A DNA stretch of 64,000 nucleotides from Nymphaea colorata (Eukaryota > Streptophyta > Magnoliopsida > Nymphaeales > Nymphaeaceae). Under the pieces are notes generated by a model, which searched no databases, was not told the DNA's origin, and worked only from the letters and a program-made list of their open reading frames with translations. The first letter of the stretch is position 1, and the number at the start of each line of letters is the position of its first letter. Shown piece by piece: positions 35,511 to 46,731 of this stretch. The stretch covers positions 25,373,716 through 25,437,715 of the forward strand of contig NC_045144.1 in NCBI RefSeq assembly GCF_008831285.2. The letters are read 5' to 3'. Position numbers and translations under genes: made by a program.

Positions 35511-36907
35511 TAGGGATCCGTAGGATCAGATTTAGATCTGCTCAAATTCATCCAAGGTCAGAAATCGGGTCCAGGTATGTCGATGCTGAAATGACGGAAG
35601 ATTAGGCATCAGTTCCATCAGGTGTAGCACGATTAGCTATTGAGTTCTTGACTTCCTTTAACTTTAAACAGTTTCGAATTGTATCCAACTAGGTCGTGGA
35701 TTTAAATCTAAATTTTATGGGACTCACTAATTAAACAAACAGCAAATTTTGGCTCTATGGATTTCAGATCCACGTGAGTCAGACCTCAGATCCAAGAAGA
35801 TTTGAATCTGAGGTACATCTTACCCTTCCCCACCACCAGTATGAGGTTTTGTTACTTAACATGGACTTATTAAACGGCGGTACTACAATCTTCACCCTCT
35901 GTTGTTAGCGATGGCCTGTGCCAGTGAAGTATTCATTATGTACTCTAGTGTTAAGAAAATTGGAATCTTAATTGAATTGGCAAACTTCGACGATTCAGCT
36001 GAGTGAGTGAACCAAGAAAAATGCCGTTGTATTTATTTTTGTAAAAAGTAAATGATTTTTTTAATAAAATATTAAAAAATTTAAAAAGGATGTGTACGCC
36101 TTATCAGCTATCTAATGAATGATCTGATTCAAACCGTTGTTTATTACATTGGTAGGTGGAGATACCTCAAAGATACTAAAGGCCGTTTTCCTTTTTTTTT
36201 TCTGCTTGAAAGGTTTAAAGTTATTTCGGGACCTAGAAAAGGGAGCGAGATAAGATTAGTGGTGGAGCCAAGGGGGGCCTGACCCCATGTCACTTTTTGT
36301 TTTAAAAAATTTATTTGTAAATTTTAGGAAATTTTACTTGTCATATATAAAATTTTGAAAAATTATATTTAGGCCAGTGTCGAATTTTAAAACTGTAATT
36401 TGAGCCTCCTCATGAAAAATTTTTTACTCTGCCCTTGACCAAGGTTTAGCTCATGACATAACATACGAATTGCCCTTATTACCTTTTTAAGTAAAACAAT
36501 TTTTCGCTTTTATTATTGGAACCCTTTCTTTTATTTCCAAATAATTTTAAGTAGCACTAAGGAGAAACTACACAAGAAGGTAGACTGTTGTTTGACATTC
36601 GTCAACAGAAATGGGGCGTTGCATCAGAAAATTAGGAAGATAGAGTCGATATTTAAGATTATGATAAAAGAGTGGATGCTGATTGAAATTTCAAGAAAAC
36701 TGCCTACCTTTTCTCTGGAAGGACAAAAAGGATCAAAAGATTCAATAACTATGGATAATTCTGTAAATGTATAAGAACAACATGGGAGTTGAGATAAAGG
36801 AAAGAACGCCACACGCTGAGAGGAGCAGCGAGGGGCAGGCCACCGGTTTTAAGGTTCAGCGAAGAATTCAAAAATGGGTTTTATCTCATAGCCTCTTCCA
36901 ACTCGCC
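35511..36907. other. Intergenic DNA upstream of the PSA3-like gene
   Basis: The stretch at 35511-35830 carries related words (gatcagatttagatctgctc, cagatccaagaagatttgaatctgag) that suggest another short decayed repeat. The rest is AT-rich with no coding signal. The PSA3-like promoter and leader should lie at the right-hand end. The leader appears to begin somewhere after 36780. Confidence 0.4.
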
Positions 36908-38187
36908 ATGGCAGCCAATGCTGCGACACTTGCTCAACAAGGATTTCCTTCTCTCCGTCACCTCTCACCACCAAAGCTTGGCCTCTTCACTGCTGCTTCT
37001 TCTTCCTTGAGCTTCTCCTCTGCTCACTCATCATCGCCCACTTCACTAAGTGGAGGTTTAAGGCAGGGCGTGGCCACCAGCGTCTCTTTCAATCCCACCG
37101 GAAACTTCGAGTTCTCAATTGATGATGACCAAGGTAAATTACGAAAACCCACCAGCATGCCCAATTTATGTTTCTCCGCTTTCTTCTTACTTTTGTTGTG
37201 TATCCAATTCACAAATTCTTGTCGAGGAAAGGCTTTTCTTGGTTTTCTTTTCTGTCTCATGAATTTATTATCACAATATTGCCTTCACAAAATTCTTTTC
37301 CTGTTGGTTTCCATCTTGATTGGACATATTGACTGAGTTATGACTCTGTGGTGCTTTCATGTGATCGGATTTGAAGACACCAGTAAGGCTCCACCACCAT
37401 TACCACCAACAGAGAGCAGGTTTGAAATAGTAATTGACAATGACATTATCAAGCGGCTTGATATCTCACCAGTCAATGAATTGATGGGAGTCGAAGATGC
37501 AACAGGTATATCTTCTGCATCAGCGTAATTCTTCTGCCGTCAGCGTAATTCCCTTTGTTTTTAACTACTAAAAACGGGTTGAGTTGCTGATTCTTCCTTC
37601 TGCTTTGCGGAATTGGCGGCCATCACAGAGAACAGCAGCATAGGAACTGAACCTAAAGACCTTTTAGAAAGAACAGTGGGATTCACCATAAACTATGAGA
37701 GAGAGGATCCACTGGATCCTCGTGAACTTTCGGAATTCGGTGATATTCGATTATGGTTTGTTCGACTTGATTCGGCATATCCATGGTTGCCTGTTGCATT
37801 GGACTGGAGAGCAGGGGAACTTGCTCGTTATGCAGCTATGCTTGTTCCTCATCAGGTAACAGCCATATTTGCGCCTTGATGTGGGCAAAGTTGTCTATGG
37901 CAAATCTGATTTGATTATGGGTATTCTTTTTTGTTGCGGAGATCTGATCTGGCTGCAGCAAAAGTCTAAAATTTTCACTAAAACAATTTTGGCAGATGAG
38001 TATGAGATTGGGTATTGTGTTCAATCCAGAGGCCTTGGAGTTGTTTGTGATGAAGAAAGTCTTCACAGTCTACAACTGGTTGAAGCACAACAATGTGCCC
38101 AAGCCCAGATTGAAGACCAGCGACATGGCAAGGATGCTTGGTTTTGGAATAGGAGATGAACTCTTTGACTTGATTGATAGCAAATAG
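36908..38187 (+). CDS. PSA3: Chloroplast protein similar to photosystem I assembly factor PSA3
   Basis: The Arabidopsis and maize relatives promote photosystem I assembly at the stromal face of thylakoids. Four exons, 36908-37133, 37377-37505, 37629-37855 and 37996-38187, join in phase to give 257 residues. The first 60 or so residues are rich in Ala, Ser and Leu with few acids, typical of a chloroplast transit peptide. The conserved body includes DPRELSEFGDIRLWFVRLD, YPWLPVALDWRAGELARYAA, RLGIVFNPEALELFVMKK and PKPRLKTSDMARMLGFGIGD, which I recall as family signatures. No membrane segment is evident, which fits a soluble or peripheral factor. The protein identity is from memory of the family. 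The gene model itself is well supported. Confidence 0.85.
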
Positions 38188-38640
38188 GAGCGGCGCTTGC
38201 AGAATTCGTCGTTGATCTCATGGCGGTTGGTGAAGAAAAGGCTGAAGAATGATCTACTTCAACACTTAAGCCACATTCTTGTGAGAGAATGAAGAAAAAT
38301 TTCTGGCAATTCATAATTTCTGTTCTCATTTCGCTGGTGGAAATACTTATCTGGTAATTTCTTTGGCTGAAATGCAATTGCATAGTGCACATTTTTTCCC
38401 GGAAATGATTAAAGGCTGATCTTAAGTTCGTCTAGGAATGGGTTTAGCAGTTAGCACAATTCGTGCTTTCATTGTAACGGTTAGCGAGCCATCTATACGC
38501 TCATTACTTGTCCGTAACTGAAAAGTCGCATAATTCTGCAAGCATTCAGATTGCCATGGTTATGTTTTTGTATTAAGAACTCTGATTATGAACAATAATT
38601 TACCCATAAAGGACATATTCATTGTTATCATAAGAATAGG
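38188..38640 (+). other. 3' flank of the PSA3-like gene
   Basis: The stop codon is at 38185-38187. The following few hundred bases are probably the 3' untranslated region. Nothing else was recognised. Confidence 0.4.
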
Positions 38641-38642
38641 CT

Positions 38643-38719
38643 TTCAATAATTGTTAAGTAACCTTATATCTTTAACTACATAATTCAATAATTGTTAAGT
38701 AACCTTACATCTTTAATTG
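38643..38719. repeat. Tandem duplication of about 43 bp
   Basis: Two adjacent copies of a unit containing ttcaataattgttaagtaa and cttayatctttaa, nearly identical. Confidence 0.85.
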
Positions 38720-38904
38720 GCCCAGCCTGGTTTGTGTTATAAGATGAACTCTACCAAAAGATGTTGCCGACATAATTATTCAGCGATAGGTGTTTCTTTT
38801 TTTTGGGTTTGAAAGTGGTCAGTTGTAACTTTGTCTGTCCTCACCAATAATGGTGCTCCAAGCAGATAATGAGGCCAAAAATCAAGGATTGATGCATATA
38901 ATGG

Positions 38905-39250
38905 TAGGGATGTCAATATATCCAATTTGGATCACATGTGTGACCGAACCGTTTCGAAAAAATCAGATGTGGAAAAAAAGTTTACTATCCAATTAAGAAA
39001 TCAGATCAGATTTGTATTTATTAAATGACATTCGATCGGATTTTAGATTTGAATATATATCTAGATATCCAATCGGATTTAGATTCCGATTGTATTTGGT
39101 TTTAAATAAACATCCTACCCAATGCTCTAACATTTTGAAAATTGGCGAGATTTAGTTCAAAATTTCAATTTGTATTCAGATATGATTTTTAACATCAAAT
39201 TCAGATTGTAAACTCGGATATCAAATTCAGATATGACTTATGAGCTCAAT
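38905..39250. mobile_element. MITE-like AT-rich repeat
   Basis: It begins tagggatgtcaatatatcc and is built of recurring aatcagat, atccgat, gatttaga and cagatatga words, a style typical of short decayed plant DNA elements. It abuts the broken end of the antisense copia element, whose coding sequence stops here. It may have inserted at, or helped create, that break. Confidence 0.35.
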
Positions 39251-39254
39251 GGAT

Positions 39255-42200
39255 GATCCGTTGACAATAACATCATCAACATAAACTAAGAGTATATCTT
39301 TCCACATCCTTTGTTGAAAATAAAAAGAGATGCATCTGATTGAGATTGAGATTCCTGAAATCCAATGGCGTTGGGAAAGGTGCTAAGATGGTGATACCAT
39401 GCGCGAGGGGCTTGCTTTAGCCCATAAAGTGCCTTATTTAGTTTGTATACATGAGATGGAAACTTTGGATCCTCAAACCCTTTTGGTTGAGCTATATAAA
39501 CATCTTCATTGAGAAAGTCATTTAGAAATGGATGATCAAAATCGAGCTGGTAAAGAGGCCGTGTCTGTTGCATAACAATGGTGAGAATGATTTCGATGGT
39601 AGTGGGCTTAATAGTGGGACTGAAAGTCTCCAAATCATCCACCCCGACTTTTTGTAAAATCCTCGAGCAACCAGCCGTGCCTTGTACCTAGAAATGGAAC
39701 CATTAGCATTTCGTTTAATTTTGTATATCCATTTAGTATCAATGATATTATTTTCTGGCTGTCGTGGCACTAGAATCCAAGTTTGATTCTTATGCAGCGC
39801 ATGTATTTCTTGTTGCATAGCTTTAATCGAGTGAGTGGTGGTGCTGCCCTCCTTGAATGTGACTGGTTCATGTTTTGAATCTATCTTTATTTGAGCAGAA
39901 AACGTCTTGGGTTTGAGAGACCCTATCATAGAGCGGGTGATCCTTTGATGCGAGTGAATTGATGACCGACTAGTAGCTGTGGTAGTGTCTTGACTTTGTT
40001 GTTCACTTGTGGTTGGCACTTGAAGATCTGGATCCACAATATTATGAGGCTCGAATGGAGGAAGTTGTGACACTGGATCATTTTTTGACTGAGTTTAGAT
40101 GGCCATAGGATGAACAACACTCAAAGAAGTTTGTCACTCTATATTATTGAGTGGTGGAATAATGATGGTCCCTGGATTTGAGTCTTTCATTGCATCTAGT
40201 CCTGGAGTTGGATCTGTTGTATTATTTGCATTAATAGTAGGAAAATGAAATTGATGTACCCATTGTTGTAGGTCAGCCTCTTGCAAGGAGACATCATGAG
40301 TGTTGTTGGAGCCTCTAGAATGCTCATAAAAAATGACATGACAAGAAATTAACTCGATTTGAGATTTAGACACATGTATCCCTTGTGTCGACTCCCATAT
40401 CCAATAGAAATACATGGAGTGGTCTTTGGTTGAAACTTGGTATCATTGCTCAACGTCAATAATGGATAGCCCTTGGATCCAAAAGCCAAAAGAAATCCAT
40501 AGTCGGGAACTTGAACATCATTTGAAAAGTGACTTCTGTCTAGTTTGAGAGTGGGCAGTCGATTAATTATATAAATAGCTGTTCGAAAAACCTCAACCCA
40601 ATATCGATGGTGAAGTTGAGCATCATGAAGCATACTTAACCTAGTTTCGGCAACATGCCAATTCTTTCTTTCTACAATCCCGTTTTGTTTGGTTGTATAT
40701 GCGCATGAAAAATGGTGCATAATTCCTTGATTTTCCAATTCATTCTTAGAATTTTTATTGCAAAATTCTCTTTGACAATTGAACAGAGTTGATGGTGGTT
40801 CCCAATTGTGTTTTCACAATAAGTTTGAAATTGACAAAACATTGATATACTTCTCCTTTACTTTTCAATGGAAATAGCCAAGCAAAGCGAGAATAACTAT
40901 CAATAATCAATAAAAGAATATTTAAAACCATCTTTAGACTCCACAAGGGCTGGTCCCCAAACATTCATGAAGGAGATCTAGAGTTATAGCAGCATGAAAA
41001 GAAGACAAAGGAAAAGGCAATTTATGTGCTTTTCGATTAGACAGTGTTCACATACCTTTTTTGGAATAGGGCTATTTATTGAAATATGATTGAGAGAATT
41101 AAGCAAAGACACTATGTTCCTATTAGCATGCCCAAGTCGCTGTTGCCATTCTTCATATGACCCTTGAACTTTCTTTATTTGTCAAGCCACACACACCTTC
41201 TTGATGTCAAAATCAATTCTAGTATGCACTTGAACTGGGTAAAGGCCATCACTAGTTTTCAGTCCTCGAAGAAGCACTGAGCCTATCTTGTGGTCATTGA
41301 TCACAAATTCAGATGGAGTAAATTCAAAAATGCAATTATTGTCAGATGTAAACCCACCCACATAAATCAATTATGTGCAATCTTAGGGACATGTAAACTA
41401 TTTTTCAAAATAAAAAAAGTCCATTGAATATTAACCAGTCAGCCCCCTTCGTGAGAAATAGGTAGGAAGTACCATTTCCAACCATTACGGATTCCAAACC
41501 TGAGTAAGTTTGCTTATTTTCCAAATGTTCATCACTAGCAACAATATTATTTGTTGCTCCTGTATCTGGATACCAATATTCCTCACTAAATTCTTGCAAT
41601 GTCATGGCTGAAAAAGCACGGGGATTAATATCCCAACATGTCTTGGCTGTGTGGCACTTACTCCCACAATATTGACACTCTATGGATTTCATAGATGACT
41701 GATTTTCAGATGTTTGTTGATGGTTATTGGATTGATGCTGATTTCTATCATGACCACCTCTTCCTTGATCAAATCATCGACTGCGTCCACGTCCGTGACT
41801 TCGGATGGTATTGAAGGTTGTTATAGTGACTTGTTTCTTCATAGGCGATTCAGTAACATCATGTTTCATAAGTTGAAGACACGTTTCTTGGTTTAATAGA
41901 AGATCGTAAAGCTCAACAAAACTGGGCATCTTTGCTGCGGATGTGACTAGACTCTCATAATTCGATGGAAGTCCATTGAGCACAATTTGAACTAAATTTT
42001 ATTTGGTGTATGACAGCCAATAGCATCAAGAGACTCAGCTAAAAGATCAATTTTCTGCAAGTAAGAAACCATATCTGAGTTACTTTTCTCAATGAACATC
42101 AGATCTTTTTTTAATAACATGATTGCAGTGGAGACTGAGATTCATAGGATTTTTCCAACGCAAACTAGGCTTCTTGCACTGAGTGAGTCCTAATTATTTG

Positions 42201-42480
42201 ACCGAGAACAACTTTAGAAACTGTGGCTTTAATCCAACTTAAAACAAATTGATCTGATTTTCTCCATATAGTGAACTCAGGGTTGGGTTCATCTTTGCCA
42301 TCTCTTAGAATGGATTCTGTCAGAGCTTCAACTCTACAAACTTCAGCAGGTTTTGAGATATCGTAATGGATTCAAGTTGACTCTTCCACAACAAACAATT
42401 ATCTCTTTTTTAACTTCACAGAGACGAGAGTTGCAATTGCGTTCCACTGCGTTGATGATGATGACGATGATGACGCCATA
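39255..42480 (-). pseudogene. Broken gag-pol of the antisense copia element
   Basis: Recognisable pieces in minus-strand order: gag (MLNGLPSNYESLVTSAAK near 41983), zinc knuckle CQYCGSKCHTAKTC, protease WYPDTGATNNIV near 41570, integrase pieces including IDSYSRFAWLFPLKSK (about 40910) and KQNGIVERKNWHVAE (about 40680), then RT with DTKWIYKIKRNANGSISRYK (about 39745) and [17 protein letters not shown] (about 39440). The pieces are in different frames. The RT ends shortly after the YVDD box. Confidence 0.85.
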
Positions 42481-42508
42481 TGATTAATAGCCAAATGCTT
42501 TGATACCA

Positions 42509-42816
42509 TGAAATAATGAAGATTGCCAAAGAAAATAATAACTCAAGAAAATGAGAGAACCTCTTGCGTGATAATGAGCAAGAGTAATCCTTAACTTATA
42601 TAATATGGTTTACATGACGTTACAACTACTGGAGACAATTACAAAATATGGTAACAACATAATGAAGGCAATATTCGAGGGATTATGACAAAATTTTAAA
42701 ATTTAAAATTTCTTTCCTTAGTTGTGCTGATCCTCCACCCGACGATCTCTTCTTGACATGTTAAGCTGATTCAACCACCTGGCAATCGCTCTTTGACATC
42801 TGGAGAATCTTTCACA
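42509..42816 (-). repeat. Candidate 5' LTR of the antisense copia element
   Basis: On the minus strand it begins TGTGAAAG and ends TTTCA next to the primer-binding site, giving about 308 bp with TG and CA termini. It contains a TATA-like ccatattatataagt. The partner LTR is missing, so the outer end is a best guess. Confidence 0.5.
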
Positions 42817-43905
42817 CTTAGATCTTCATTTTAATCTTTGTTCAATCTAAGATCAGAGAGGTAAAACTTTGGTCTTAAATTCATGGAACATAGGCCATGA
42901 GGATCTAAGATGAGAGTAAGTCACACGTAATCGAGCACTTGCAATTATACTCCACATCAAGGTTCTTAGTCGATGAGAAAAAATTTCTTGGCTAGTTGAG
43001 TTGTTGCCTAAAAATATGCATAATCAATGTTTTTATTGAAGAGAACAAATTCATTTGGATGTTAAATTGCAATTTTTATTCTCATTTTAGGTTTACCTGA
43101 CATGGACATGGACCAGTTGCTAAATGAAAATGGACTGCTCAGTCTTGCTGATCAAAAATTCAAAAATTCAAAAACGTTCCCACTTATGGCACACATATAA
43201 ATAATATAAGAAACCGGTACGTGATATTATATCTTTGACAGAGGCAATCATGTAACTAAAAAATGTCGTCAATTTGTTGACCAACGTGATATTATTGTTC
43301 TTTTGAATAATTGCGCTATAGATTGAAAAGAACAGTAAATGTCTTTTTCATGATTTTTTCCCAGATTAATTGACAGAATTTGTTAACCGGAGCCATTGTA
43401 AGACAAATTCACCGTACACTCACGCGCACTTTTAAAACGCCCAACCAAACAAACAGGGGGAGAAGGGAGGACAACTCCGACTCAAACACTGCGTTGTTCG
43501 TGAAGAGGAAAAATAGGGGAAAAGAGGGAGAACAAGATCCTTCATTAATAACAGTTTGCAGTTTTGGTTTTCCTTGGAGAAGTCGGTGAGATTCTTTCTC
43601 CGGATCCTTTTTTGTACTTGGAGGTACGCCGAATCACCATGTGCGGTTCTGCAACAGGAAAGTTCAGGTATCGCAGATTGTGAAGTTCATCTATCTATTT
43701 CTCTTTGTTTCAAACAATCAATTTGAAGAGTCTTTGCATATAGAAATCATTGCTGTACTTTCTGGATTCAATTGTGGATATCTTGAGAGATATTGGGTTT
43801 ACCTTGTTTCTGCTTTTGTGGGCACTTGGAAATCGGGCTAACGACTTTCCTGGTTTCCGTGTTATGACCATTGGCTCATTACGATAGAATCAACTCGAAT
43901 TAATT
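42817..43905 (+). promoter_or_regulatory. Upstream region and probable leader of the PHD gene
   Basis: The stretch from 43440 is less AT-rich and looks like a transcribed leader. A candidate donor follows aaagttcag at about 43667 and a candidate acceptor precedes aatcaactcg at about 43886. This would place a 5' leader intron of about 220 bp just before the start codon at 43906. The rest shows nothing recognisable. The layout is inferred from splice signals only. Confidence 0.35.
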
Positions 43906-46688
43906 ATGGTTGCATTGTCCTCCGAAAAACCTCCATCGTATGTACCAGACCATGTAATTTTGTGTAGTAGTTGGCCAAGAGAGGGTGAGCTTCATCATCT
44001 TATCATGGAAAATCTAGAGCGTGGTTTAGGTTGTAAAGATAAGACAGTCCTGGTCGATGTCCAGGAGAGTGTCAGGCCTTTGGAAAATGCTTTGGTTCCA
44101 TCGCCAGGGAAAATGACTGGTTTTGTTTACAAGAGGCGAAGAACGACTGGGAATTCTGTGGCGTTCACCAGTGCACAAACTAGTGAGACCGTAGCGATTT
44201 GCAGGCCAGTCCTGGACAGTGGTTGCATGGGAAAGCAAGAAGTTCTCAATGAAAAGGATGGCAACCTGAGTCCTGGGTCGATGACAAACTTGAAGCATGT
44301 GCCATCATCTTCAGTACAGATTGTCGAGGTGAACGATGATCTTCCGGCTCAAACCGATTCGAGACTAGAGGTCTGTAGACCTGCCTTGGAGGACATTTGT
44401 TTAGGAATGCAAGAAGTGGATGATGACGAAGATGGTAATAATATGAACATTGGCCCATTAGGGGCCGAAAATTGCAGTTCTTCATCATTGAATGAAGTTG
44501 TCAAGGTGAAGGATGACCCCATTGCTCAAGCTGGTGAAATTGTGGAGGTTTGTGGGCCAACTCAGGATGATGATTGTTTGGGAAGTCAAGAAACAGATAA
44601 TGAAGAGGATTGTAACTTGAATCTTGGCTCATTGGCTTTAGGAAAGCGTGCTTGTGCGTCTTCAGTGGAGTTTATTGACTTGATGGATGATAATAAGAGT
44701 GTTAAAAATTGGTGCGCCTTGACACTAATGAAGCATGGGTTGATAACTGCAACATCGAAGACTTCTAAGGTGCATTCGATATGTGCGCAAGTGGTAGTTG
44801 AGGAGGCAAGTAATGTTGAGCCATGCAAGGTTTGTGGGGTATCAGATAGTTTAGACAAGATGTTGATTTGTGATTCATGTGATGAAGCGTTTCATTTGGC
44901 ATGCTGCTACCCTAAGATGAAAAGGATACCAATTGAGTGGTGGCATTGCCGTCAGTGCAAATCTAAGAATAGGAAAGCTTTTTCCAAGCTTATTGTTGGA
45001 GATTCTGAGGCATCAGCTGAATCAGAAAAATTGGGCAGTGACCTTATATCATTTATGCTTCGAGACACAGAACCTTATACCACGCAAGTACGAATTGGAA
45101 AAGCTTTTCAAGCTGAAGTGCTGGAATGGGGTGGCCCTGTTATGGTGTAAGTTGGTTGTCTTAATTATATACATTATCTTTGAGTGGCTTTCCATTTTAC
45201 TTGTATGAGTGTGTAAGATCATCTGTGCATTTTTTCATTGCTTTTTTCTTTCTTCCCAATTTTATTTGGTTCAATCATATTTGGGTAACTCTATCATTAG
45301 GCTACTTTTGGTAATATGAAATTTTTTTAGGGCATAATCTCCATTCTCTAAGAAATGCAATATTACATCTTTATGAGTAGCTAGTTCAAAACTTAAAGTG
45401 GGAATGCTTGTGTGGTTTGTATTACACCTACGTGGATTTTTACAGGAGTGACATGAGCTTATTAACATAGTTTATGGCCATCAGCATCATCACCTTCATC
45501 ATCCTTATTGAGGCTTGATTTATTTCATCAGAAGTGTAGCACTTGTGTTTCTTATGTTTATGGACTATTTGGTGGATATGCAAAGATGTTATTCTTTTTT
45601 TTTTTCCAAACATCAACATTACAAATCTTTTGAAGAATGCCATTTAATCTAAGAGTTAATTCAGTTGTTCTTTTGGTGAGGTTCTTACATTTGGATGAGA
45701 CTGATGAGTCTATGATATCTCACATTAATATAAATTCTAGCAAAACATCTTAATCATTGTAACGAAACGATATCTGTCAAAATCTGTTGTCAGTTAGCAT
45801 GAGATATTTTGATAATGCTGAGTTTGGATTAAGTGCAAGTTTCCAATTAACTATTTTGTTTACTACTACCAGATGCAACACAAAGTTGCTCTAATATCCT
45901 CATTTTTCTATGTTGCTCAAAGCCTCAAACCACCTATAGGGAAGTCATGAAATCTTAGACTATTCTTAGTGGTTTTTTCTTTTCTCAATTGTTGTTTGTG
46001 AAATAATACGGGAACAAATGTAAAAGGCAAAAGAATTCACAGACTGTTAACATGGTTCGGCTAAACTCAGCCTACATTCACAACAAGGAGAAAACTCTCT
46101 CTCTCTTCTCACTACAGCAAGGAGAGAGTTCTTTATTGACATATATAGTTGGAGTTACAGCAGAGATCTAATAATCATGGATCTTGATTTAGATAAACAA
46201 GGCAACTCTTGAATTTTGAATTTTTTCTCTTTATCTTCCAACAGATTGCTTGATTTTAGGAAGAGATCTTCCATTGTGATCTTTGGCTGTTTCATCTAAC
46301 GCCTTTATTTTATCAGTTTGGTGCATAGTTACCATTAGGATTATGGGGAGACCTTTGTGTGAAAATAGCTCTTGGAAACACAAAATCAAGCGTGTAACAA
46401 CTTGATAAGCAACATTGTGTATAACAAAAACATGCCAAAACAAGCACCCAACAGGCCAACACCCACATTTACGTGATGGAGGTGCAGGGTTTAGCCAGGT
46501 GCTGCTTCTTTGTAGCTTCATAAAAGAACAAAATTACATCACAATCCTCACATGATCATCACACAACAACATCCTTTTCATCTCTTTATGCTTTTGGCAG
46601 CCAGTGATTGATGATGGCAAGGACAAGCTCTCTTCAGTGATTAGCAAACCTGCAACATGAAGGCAGCCTCTCTCTTTTTCATGTTTTC

Positions 46689-46731
<43 letters not shown>

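Larger units (their letters stand above)
39251..42816 (-). mobile_element. Truncated Ty1-copia retrotransposon, antisense
   Basis: Read on the minus strand the order is a candidate 5' LTR (about 42816-42509), a primer-binding site matching initiator tRNA-Met (tggtatcaaagc, 42508 downward), gag with a CX2CX4HX4C zinc knuckle near 41665, protease with DTGA, integrase and reverse transcriptase. The order protease-integrase-RT marks it as Ty1-copia. The sequence ends just after the YVDD catalytic box of RT, so RNase H and the 3' LTR are gone. Several frameshifts and stops make it inactive. It lies between the PSA3-like and PHD genes in opposite orientation to both. Confidence 0.85.

Noticed and set aside
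43906..45150. PHD gene as a single-exon gene ending at 45150
   Set aside because: The apparent stop is inside the intron donor (GTAAGT). Three further exons in phase continue the family's conserved order.
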